A stretch of 64,000 nt of DNA from Mariannaea sp. PMI_226 (Eukaryota > Ascomycota > Sordariomycetes > Hypocreales > Nectriaceae). The position numbers and the translations under genes are program-made. Where the stretch lies: assembly GCA_024336345.1 (NCBI GenBank), contig JANFOG010000017.1:372001-436000 (forward strand). Direction: 5' to 3'. The notes beneath the pieces are model-generated. The model had not been told where the DNA came from. It ran no database searches and saw only the letters and a program-made list of their open reading frames with translations. Positions 56,034 to 64,000 of this stretch are shown here, piece after piece (position 1 is the stretch's first letter; every line of letters begins with the position of its first letter).

Positions 56034-56795
56034 TTAGTCAACATTGACATTCAAAACTGCCAGGGTATGACCTCCTGTGTCGGCAAGCCCCAGGTCAAAG
56101 TGCCATACGCCGATAGAGTTGGCATAAGAGGCTGCTGATTGCCACATCCATTTAATAACTGGTGGTGGTACGGCTCCTGGCGCTTCTCCTAAACCATACT
56201 CCAACAGCTCTCCATCTATGAACCTTGTGCCGTGGCCTTCACCATCTGAAAGTTTTCTACCAATATCGTTGACAACGGATTGAGTGATGGATCTGAGAGC
56301 AACTGGGGCATATCGTACGAACTGTCCCAAAGTATACACCCGACCGTTGTAGTTTATCGACTGGCCAGACGGATTGTTCTCATTTTGCCTTTTTTCCACA
56401 CCATGAATATCCTCAGTCGAGCTCTGAATATCCTCAGTTGAGTTTCTGACCTGGGATAGCCCAACCTTGTTGAACCTATATGAATGATATGTCTTAAACG
56501 TGCTTTGAGGTTGCCCTATTGGGTTGACCAGAGTGGTGAAGACTTCCTCTCCGGAACATCCTTGGCCAGTGTACATTGAGAGCGTGTCATCGCCATATTC
56601 AAGGACTTGCCAGCAAGTAATGACCTTGGAATTGAAGCATTTGCCGGTGTCGCCTGCTAACAGAGTCATACTGTCGCCTGCGCAGCTAAATTGGCCGCTG
56701 CCACCTCTGACTCCAGTCCAAACACGCAAAGACTGTGCATTTGCGCCGCTGGCGACAAATGCCACCACAGGCAAGATAAGGCTTCCAAATATCAT
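56034..56795 (-). CDS. Secreted protein with a Kex2 site, unknown function (253 aa)
   Basis: Intronless. Residues 1-20 are a signal peptide (MIFGSLILPVVAFVASGANA). The N-terminal half has four Cys (38, 53, 61, 80) that could make two disulfides in a small domain (FSCAGDSMTL, KCFNSKVITC, MYTGQGCSGEE). A duplicated STEDI motif and a dibasic site (HGVEKRQ, residues 135-136) follow, typical of Kex2 processing in the Golgi. The second half (137-253) lacks Cys, and the region around GEGHGTRFIDGELLEYGLGE is acidic and glycine-rich. Cleavage would release two separate products. I recognise no family. Confidence 0.7.
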   Translation of the reverse strand: MIFGSLILPVVAFVASGANAQSLRVWTGVRGGSGQFSCAGDSMTLLAGDTGKCFNSKVITCWQVLEYGDDTLSMYTGQGCSGEEVFTTLVNPIGQPQSTFKTYHSYRFNKVGLSQVRNSTEDIQSSTEDIHGVEKRQNENNPSGQSINYNGRVYTLGQFVRYAPVALRSITQSVVNDIGRKLSDGEGHGTRFIDGELLEYGLGEAPGAVPPPVIKWMWQSAASYANSIGVWHFDLGLADTGGHTLAVLNVNVD

Positions 56796-58089
56796 CGTGT
56801 CTCCGAGCTTGCTTTATGTATTGGTAGCGATGGTAACGATATTGGTTTTCAAAGTAGTATAAAATGGTGCTGGTATACAAGAATCGTAGTACTAAATGCT
56901 GAGTCGGTTCAATATTCTTCAGATGTGTTTTGCTTTTCAGGTGGGAATGATTTCACCTTTTTATATCTCCAAGCCTACAGTCTAACCCTTTCTCTCCCCC
57001 GGTCAATAGCAATACGGCTATTATAACTCACCTGATAAATTGCCTTACTATTACCAAATTCTGTCAAGTCTTGGCCAATGGCAGTAAAATAATATGAATC
57101 CTCTTCTAGGATCGCATTAAGTGCTTAATAGATGTAATGAAACCAAAGTCCTTCGTTTAGCTTACGCATAAATAAGTATAGTATAGGAAGTGTATTTAGT
57201 CATTTAACTATTCACTTGTTTCTTATTTGGCGATTGTTATGCCTTGTACGTCCATTGCGCTCATCTCTTATCTTCATTAATTTTCTACTAACAAATCTCG
57301 ACAAACAAGCTATTATTTTTCAAATTGGATGATCTGGCACAATTGCAGCATTTCGTCATTGCCATCAATTTGTTATCAACGAGCCTTATAAAATAAGGAA
57401 TGAGGGGAATAATATTCGGGCACAGGCACACAAGGGACTAAGTCAAGGGGGACAAAAGGGCCAAACGAGGTAGGATAGATTTTGGGCTGACACGTTCTCT
57501 CGGCTTCTGTCGCTGTCTCATCCTCGGGTATCCAGGTGACAATGAGGCGGTGTAAGCATCAAGAATTTGAGTAGCAAGAGCTAACGACCAAGATACTCAT
57601 TATTCCATGGCTCGAAAAGGGGACAACGCCGGAACCAAACAGACTGGGTGAAACCGCAATGTGGGACGATGTACCCCCTATCTCTACTAATCCTACTTTC
57701 GATTTCTGAAGCATTAAGACGTCGGAGTCCGTAAGGTTATTTGAGTAGATATATACCAAGTTACATATAACAACAGCATTTTAACATTGCTAGATATCTT
57801 ACTGATAGAGAGAGAATTAAGTGCTGTGCTAGATTACTTGGTCAGAGTCATAACCTAATAGAGTGACAGTTATTACCAAATACGAAGTTTCAAATTCTTT
57901 GAAGGATTATGTCAAGGCACTGACCGGTAACGCCGGACCGAGAACGTCAGTAATAGTACTTTTTGCATAGCTCACGCCGAGTTGGCGCCTTTCCCGATTT
58001 GTATGTATATTTCATCATGTATGGGAGTATCTTATGCGTCTTACTTTCATAGCATCTTGAGAGGTGATTTTGGCCTTTGGAGAGAATAT
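56796..58089. other. AT-rich intergenic region
   Basis: No gene recognised. Low-complexity AT stretches at 57040-57250 and 57740-57850. Confidence 0.4.
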
Positions 58090-59542
58090 ACCTGACTGGC
58101 ATTAGTATAGAGATAGGTGCTGCCGCGGTATGTGTCACCAACGGAGCCGTGGCAAAACAATACATGGGCAACGAAACCACATCGACAGTCTATGCTAGCG
58201 AGCTCCAAGGCATCAGCCTTGCGCTTTAGTTGGCATAGTCTGTACGGGATAGAGGCAATACGAGAAAGACAGCCTTGATCTACACAGACAACCAAGTAGC
58301 AATACGGTCAATAGCCAAGCCTGGGCACCGGTCTGGTGCATACATTCTTCAAGACATAGCCTCATCAATCGACAGGATCCACAACAGCGGCCGCAAAGTA
58401 GAGATCAGATGGGTGCCAGCGCATCAAGGAATATACGGCAACGAACTTGCTGATAGCAGCTAAGGAAGCAACGGGTTGGAGGGAGCAGAGTACGGGCCCT
58501 AGGGCTGAGACTCGACCCAACTATACATTACGGACCACAGTCAAGACATGGGCACACAGGGAGGCTAGAGCGCGGTGGAAGCAGAATGGAAGTAGGAAAC
58601 ACGAGGCAGAACATCATACCGCTACGTACCACAGCCAACACCAAAGACTCTGGATATTCACAAAGAGTTAAGGAAAAGACAATCCGCAAGGCTAGTCCAG
58701 CTACGCACCGATAAATATCGGCCTGTTGGACTTCCTATTTGCAAGACGAGTACCTCATATCGGGAGCCCAGACTGCCCTTGGGGAGAGGGGCGCCAGACC
58801 GTCAAATACGTTCTACTGCACTGCAGGACCTTCCGGACCCTGCGGGAGCAAGAACTTGGAGGCTGCAGGGACATAAGGAAACTACTCAATGTGTGTGATA
58901 TGGTCAAGAAGACCATCCAATTCATCGAACACATAGAGACTCTAGGGCTCAGAGGAGTCTGATCAAACGTACAGGAGGAGCCAAGCGCGGAGGAAGGTAT
59001 CGTGGCTGACATGAAGGTCAGCTCTCCGGCGACTTCCTTTGCGCAAGGCGCCGACGAAAGAACCGGCACTGGGGGAGTTCCGTATGCAGACGCAAAAATA
59101 TGACGCTCTTGCCCCAAGACGAGAGCATCTCCCGCGCCCCTTACAAGCAGAACAGGACGGAAACGACTATCGCCATGGGCCGGCCAAGTCAATGTAGATA
59201 GAGGTTACAGTGCAAAAGGAGGGGTTTTCTGGGGACAGATTGTTGAGATCTATGGCTTAACGGATCAATGGCTATTCCGATCCATTGGTGGCTAGGATGT
59301 AGATGCCTTCTTGTCAATAGCTCTCACTAGTTAGCGCTAGTCTTTTTCTCCTTCAATCAACACAATATACTCATTTCAACACAGATGGCTGCCTTTCTTA
59401 CAAGAAGCAAGGCGGTGAAGAGGGACGGATTAATGTTATACCGAGACCGGCCCGGATGGCCGCCGGGCCCTGCCTATCCAGACATAGCTGCGGCTCACGC
59501 GGCTGCAACCTTAAAGGAATAATCAATCAATCAATCAATCGA
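58090..59542 (+). mobile_element. 5'-truncated LINE (Tad1/I-like) with (AATC)n tail
   Basis: Contains the end of ORF2: RNase H motifs (VCVTNGAVAKQYMGNE, YTDNQVAIRSIAKPGHRSG, EIRWVPAHQGIYGNELAD), then a C-terminal zinc-binding part (GSPDCPWGEGRQTVKYVLLH, CRTFRTLREQELGG) ending at the stop near 58960. Frame breaks and stops occur near 58230 and 58460. About 560 bp of 3' untranslated sequence follow and end in AATCAATCAATCAATCAATC (59521-59540), the kind of simple tail made by target-primed reverse transcription. Reverse transcriptase is missing, as in most LINE insertions that stop early. Confidence 0.82.
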
Positions 59543-59981
59543 GAAGTCCTAAGGCTCCTCTGATGAGCGAATAGAACATTTCGAGATACTGGTGTAGTGT
59601 CAAGGGCTGAGATGTGCTCGCACGTTCTTCGGCTTCTCTGCGTCAATGTTCGTCGAGGGGGGCTTTCAGCAACTTTATGTAGGCGCTGTTCTTTCCGAGG
59701 CTACTCCCGCATCTGCTCAACACTGATGCAATAGAACAGGCGCTTGAAGGTCTGATACCCCTATTCCTAGAGGCAATCTGAGCTCATAAAAGGAAATACC
59801 CGCCTTGCATGTACGAAGCGTCTGCGAGCACAGACAATTGGGTTAAACCCAGATCGCTCAGCATAAGCTAAGATGCCACATACAACGCCTCACTTTCTGC
59901 CTCGGCCTGTGCATCCTTGATCAAATTTTAGAGGATTAGACTTTGCTGTGGAGACGACCTGATCTGTTCTATTGGAAACAA
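59543..59981. other. Spacer, no gene recognised
   Basis: 3' flank of the F-box gene; nothing else seen. Confidence 0.4.
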
Positions 59982-61544
59982 TTATATACAGCCAAAGGCC
60001 CTCCTGTCTCTACTTAATGCCCAATCTGCTAGCACCTCTGGCTTCTCCTTAAGTTCAGCCTTACATGCAATTAACCATTTCCAATGAGCTTCAGTTTCAT
60101 TAAGATCGCTCACCTGGATTTCATTGAGTAAATCTACATGATCAAGAATCCAATCTGTATGACCATTATGCTTCATGCGCTCCCATATGTCCTCCCACAA
60201 TCTCTGATGATGCCTCAGCTGAGATATTCCAGCAGAGGTCGCTACAACATTGGCTATAGCATCTTTATATCCATCGTTACTGCTGAACCTTATTATGGTC
60301 TTTTGGACACTCTTGAATTCAGACCTGTAAGCTTTATGTATATCCCTCTCGGATATTTGAAAGAAGATACAATCGGATTCCATCTTCCAAAGTAGGTGGC
60401 CTAGCATGACGTCAATAAGATGTTGGATCCGGCTGGAAAGCAGCCGAACCAACTCCTCGCGGCCATGGCGCTTCGCGAAGCAAACATTGCAGCAGGCCTC
60501 CTCCAATAGCTCCTCGAAGATTATTGTTGAATCTTCGCCAGATTTGCCAAATTTAGGCTTCCACCGATGGCGGTCATTGACAAAGCGGAATTCGCGCAGC
60601 TCTTGCCAGCACTCACAGGCGGGGCAACGAAGCATGTACAGGGACCAGAGTTGTTCACGATGACTGCCAACGTTGTCCTCGTAGAATCGTGAGTATCTGT
60701 ACACAGGCGCGTTAAATGGAGGCTTCTTCGCTTCAAGAGAGTCTGAGAATCGTGGGAAGTATCGTTCCAAACATGACCCATAGGGGACTTGCCGGCTGGC
60801 GATAATCGGTACTCGTGTGGTCCCGCAAGATATGCCGAGTTGTGGCCTTAGCTGGCCAGTCTGATATCGACACTCGAGGCACTTGCGGAGTTTGCGCTGG
60901 TACCCGCAGTGTTCAAGCTCAAAGGCGAGCGTATTCTTATCAAGCTATTCTTGCTTCTTTAACCATGTCATATCAGCGAATTGGGCAGGGCTTAGTCCTT
61001 CAAATCCCACCATCCCACATTCCTGGAGTATATCAAGGCCGGTTCCTGAGTGCTGTCGGAATGCGAGGGAAATCATATACCGTCGCCGGATTCTCTTTTC
61101 CTCTGCGATGGCACTGAGGGATTTAAGCTTCTTTTGTAATGCCGAGAAGCTTCTGCGCGGATCAGGTTCCCATGTGGTGAGTGCAGCTAAATTATCAGAG
61201 CCAGGAAGGGGTTTTCGATATTTCAATCGTAGGATCGCGTGATTGTCGAAATTTTGGTGGTGGCGCAGCCGCATGCAACCAGTACAAGCGAAGCGTATCT
61301 CATCCCACTGTTTATCTGTGTAGTTTGGCTCAAATAAATTGCGTTGGGCCCGGAAAATAGGTGTAATTCCTCCATGCTCAATTTGGCACTCTAGAGCCAG
61401 CAGTTTCTCAATGAAGTGTCTCCTCTGCGGGTTAACAAGCTGGCGGAAATGGGTGTTGGTTTGGCTAATTGATATGAGGCCAATTGGGTCTAGAAGTCGG
61501 ATGATGGAGCATTGCACCTCCGTTGGAAGGATGTTGATGGACAT
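59982..61544 (-). pseudogene. F-box protein gene with a single in-frame TAG
   Basis: One frame of 520 codons from ATG 61544 to the stop at 59982, interrupted only by TAG at 60945-60947 (codon 200). Residues 3-40 are an F-box (INILPTEVQCSIIRLLDPIG, NTHFRQLVNP), which binds Skp1 in SCF ubiquitin ligases. A cysteine cluster follows (FACTGCMRLRHH), then after the stop further Cys pairs (KCLECRYQTG, RCPACECWQEL, CCNVCFAKRHG) in a layout seen in fungal F-box proteins with zinc-binding regions. The rest of the protein is helical. Because the frame stays open on both sides, the stop is recent, suppressed, a strain variant or a base error. Confidence 0.75.
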
Positions 61545-62817
61545 TTTGCTTGAAGTGTAAACATAAGGCAGGGAAGACAGAAGAAACTGAGCAGTAGTGA
61601 CTTCTAGACTTCAGTTGCTATCCCTTATTCAATAGCTCACTTATCGAACTAAAAATAGACCAAGGCTCTGGAGTATGGGGAACTTAAGGATAGTTGGCTT
61701 ACTATGCCCTATAGGGCCATGTGATCCTCCGGTCCCCCGTTCACGTCCTCAACTGCAGGCATTTCTATTGGAGTCCTAATCTAAGGGCCTGGCTGACACA
61801 CTAGGTCTGGAAGGATTTTTATTATAAAGTGTGGCAAGGCATCGTGAAGGTATATCCTTTATTAGACTGTTACATTAGTAAATATGTCTTATTATAGCAC
61901 ACCTTACACCGTTATACTAATGTACAAAAAGTTGGGCATTGATTGCAATTTTAGCAATCAATGAGGTATACAAGCAAGCTTATGTAAGCAAACAATTATA
62001 GCCCGTAAGATTTCTGTTTTAAATATATATATTAATAATAAAAAAAGATAATACTAATGGATATAAAGAGCAAAGTATTATTTATTAGTCATTAGAATAA
62101 ATAAAACTTTTTAATAATGCTTTCCCGCTTAAATCTGTATCCGCGCGGGGAGTTGCGACGCGGACTACTACTCCAAGAGGTCCTAGCGGCTTTATTAGCA
62201 CGGTGGTCGCTCGTCGTCCTGCCAAATACACCACATGGTCTTCCACGCGGCTTTGTACCTTCCCCATGTATCTTACTCCAACCGGTTGTCGAACAGTCGA
62301 TTCGGCTGACATAAATGTCCTTTCGCTCAACCTCGAACAATGCTGGCCCTCCAACTCTCCTTGCTGATTCTGTAGCCCTTGCTTGATCCATCACCCGATC
62401 TATGGTCTCGCACATGTGTTGCTGTTGCGGGGAGCCCATTTTCCTGTAGATGAGACCTATAGATACCTCGAGCCTTCTAGTATGACATACCCATAGGGTG
62501 ATCTTAGTAGCCGGTCTCGGAGGGGCCCCAGGGGGCCCCCGGGCGTCCTTCCCCTATTCAGGGGGGCGTCGTCAGGGGAAAATCCCTTATATAAACCCCT
62601 CATCTGATTACGGAGTAGGTAGTCTCAGAGAAGTCACTCCACCTACATTCTTGACCCTACGTTCCGTGACAGTGCTAAAGGAAAGAAACTAGGGGGGTAA
62701 AAGCAGCGTTAAAAATCGGGTCTAATTTCCCTTTGGGGGGCTTCACTAGTACAGAGGTTTGGATCAAAACTTGTTGCCAGTTGCTGTATTTTTCAAATCA
62801 TGAACACGAGCAGATCT
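61545..62817. other. AT-rich then GC-rich non-coding region
   Basis: 61840-62110 is very AT-rich. 62092-62439 (minus) is a 115-codon frame with no recognised family. 62522-62540 holds GGGGCCCC and GGGGGCCCCC palindromes, followed by a TATATAAA-like box at 62588, which might be an LTR promoter of another element. Confidence 0.4.
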
Positions 62818-63044
62818 TGTTGCAAGGATTTGGGCAGGGGTGCTGAGTGCACTCATAGAAAGTTGTTCTTATTGTACTTGTTGTATTGATTGTAATTATT
62901 CTTTTCTAATGAACGTGAAGGCTCTATTTTATATTTCAATATGAGCCTGAATCCCACGAGGTCACCAACGTCTAGGACTTCTCTAGAGTTTGTGTGATAA
63001 CATTACGGTCTGAAGTCGAGGGGGAAACCTCGACTCTTCCAACA
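62818..63044 (+). repeat. Third copy of the LTR family (solo or truncated)
   Basis: Runs from TGTTGCAAGGATTTGGGCAG to CTCTTCCAACA on the plus strand and contains GGTGCTGAGTGCACTC, AATGAACGTGAAGGCTC, ATATGAGCCTGA and GTCTAGGACTTCT, each shared (as reverse complement) with the copies at 50.6-51.1 kb. No second LTR or 5-bp target duplication is visible beside it. Confidence 0.7.
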
Positions 63045-63132
63045 GGGAAATGCGAAAGATTGACAGATTTCGAGTTCCTTCGGCATTTTGATTTTGTAGT
63101 TTTCTGAAATTTTTGCTTCAACTGTGTCTGGT

Positions 63133-63630
63133 TCAACACTGCTTGGTGTAAGCACATTGATAAAATGGAATCGCACCTCCACCCCAGGCCCCTATTGCTG
63201 TACAAGAGTACAGATTCACTGAGTAACTGTAGGCTGAGCAGTCCTGCTGACTGTAAAAGTTGACTTTTAATGGTGAGAGATTGCCCCTTGGTCCAAACGA
63301 GAAATCGGAAGAATATGCGGCCATGTTCCAACAATCTGCACTAGGCCATCCTGCTGTACAAACACCGTAATTCCCGGTATTGAAAAAACGGGTGTAATCT
63401 TGGCGTTTGTCCAACGCCGATGCCCTCTGTGGGATAGGTGTGATTTCAGTAGGGTCTATTGCATCGGGGTCATATATCCATGCCGTCGTTCCGTTCTCAT
63501 AGACCTCCCAAACCCAATGAAAGTCACCTGCCTTAGCAGCTACATCAGATGCATCTGGCGCAGGGAAGTCATAGTCGGCCGCCGCTGCCGCTATCGCATA
63601 TGCAGATAACATCGCTGTCGTCCACTTCAT
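63133..63630 (-). CDS. Small secreted cysteine-rich protein with Kex2 site (165 aa)
   Basis: Intronless. Residues 1-19 are a signal peptide (MKWTTAMLSAYAIAAAAAD). A pro-region to residue 76 ends in the dibasic site LDKRQ, and the mature part would be 89 residues with six Cys (YGVCTAGWPSADCW, QQDCSAYSYSVNLYSCTA, YQCAYTKQC), enough for three disulfides, ending on the last Cys. This layout is shared by many fungal secreted effectors and antimicrobial-type proteins; I cannot assign a family or activity. It lies next to retroelement LTR and a tandem array. Confidence 0.75.
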   Translation of the reverse strand: MKWTTAMLSAYAIAAAAADYDFPAPDASDVAAKAGDFHWVWEVYENGTTAWIYDPDAIDPTEITPIPQRASALDKRQDYTRFFNTGNYGVCTAGWPSADCWNMAAYSSDFSFGPRGNLSPLKVNFYSQQDCSAYSYSVNLYSCTAIGAWGGGAIPFYQCAYTKQC

Positions 63631-63846
63631 ATCTTTTTATGTTCCTCGGATCTGTTAGTTTGAAACAGTGATAACTGGACCACGAAAGGGGTCTTACAAA
63701 GTTGTAATTACCAAACTGTATTCAAAGTTGTGTAGCTAACTAGATTATTCAATGCTAATGACAGTAGCTTATATACTGGGAGGAAGTAAGCTTGCTCACT
63801 TCTTTATTTAGTAATCTGCTTGTTCTATAATGTCTACTTCTTATTT

Positions 63847-64000
63847 AAGATATTAATCTCATATGAATAGGATTATTCTAAAGTACCTTCCTTCAAGATA
63901 TTACTCTCATATTAATAGGATTATTCCAAAGTACCTTCCTTCAAGATATTACCCTCATATTAAGAGGATTATTCCAAAGTACCTTCCTTCAAGATATTAG
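63847..64000. repeat. 48-bp tandem repeat, at least 3.2 copies, running off the window
   Basis: Units start at 63847, 63895, 63943 and 63991, each beginning AAGATATTA and ending AAAGTACCTTCCTTC. Units differ by a few substitutions only. The array continues past the window end. Confidence 0.95.

Noticed and set aside
62517..62600. GC-rich palindromes plus TATA-like box as a structured RNA or gene promoter
   Set aside because: No downstream gene or conserved RNA fold was recognised; a retroelement LTR is at least as likely.

Overview
The window looks like nuclear DNA of a filamentous ascomycete (Pezizomycotina). The evidence is short GT-AG introns of about 45-135 bp, some with TACTAAC-like branch sites; fungal-only families (rhodopsin-like/SAT4 membrane proteins, MHYT signalling protein, HET and HeLo remnants, WSC and Kex2-processed secreted proteins); pyrimidine-rich promoters; and transposons whose stop codons look like C-to-T (RIP-type) damage. 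I see no rRNA, tRNA, CRISPR or bacterial operon structure. The genus cannot be fixed from sequence alone.

Layout. 1-2.44 kb: a broken integrase-type element and a truncated pogo-like transposase. 2.42-12.9 kb: mostly ordinary DNA, with a disordered unknown protein, a rhodopsin-like membrane gene carrying one frameshift, and an intact amino-acid/choline-type permease. 13.4-16.3 kb: a complete but dead hAT element with perfect 21-bp terminal inverted repeats. 17.35-20.16 kb: an intact five-exon MHYT signalling gene. 22.48-24.86 kb: an intronless HypX-like gene (formyltransferase plus enoyl-CoA hydratase domains), a family known from bacterial [NiFe]-hydrogenase maturation. 25.2-28.4 kb: a transposon graveyard (two hAT tails, a LINE RNase H tail, nested palindromes). 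28.6-36.3 kb: broken host genes (CorA-like transporter, SAT4-like membrane protein, HeLo-domain remnant) and a dead Tc1/mariner. 37.6-38.7 kb: a bZIP regulator. 39.3-40.9 kb: remnants of tyrosine-recombinase-type elements (Crypton-like). 42-44.4 kb: a secreted six-hairpin glycosidase with nine 40-residue six-cysteine repeats. 45.9-49.9 kb: a nine-exon gene joining a WSC domain to a subtilisin protease. 50.6-52.0 kb: a miniature LTR pair and a RIP-damaged HET gene. 54.5-56.8 kb: a MYND zinc-finger gene and a secreted protein. 58.1-59.5 kb: a LINE 3' end with an (AATC)n tail. 60-61.5 kb: an F-box gene with one in-frame stop. 62.8-63.0 kb: a third LTR copy. 63.1-63.6 kb: a small cysteine-rich secreted protein. 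63.85-64.0 kb: a 48-bp tandem array.

Taken together this is an accessory, repeat-rich region in which secreted and wall-acting enzymes, nutrient transport and self/non-self genes sit among decayed mobile DNA. Genes are single and independently promoted. The two large secreted genes at 42-50 kb diverge from one 1.4-kb intergenic region, which could allow shared regulation (inference). Gene models with introns were built by hand from splice signals and reading-frame continuity. No homology search was run; family names come from recognised motifs.
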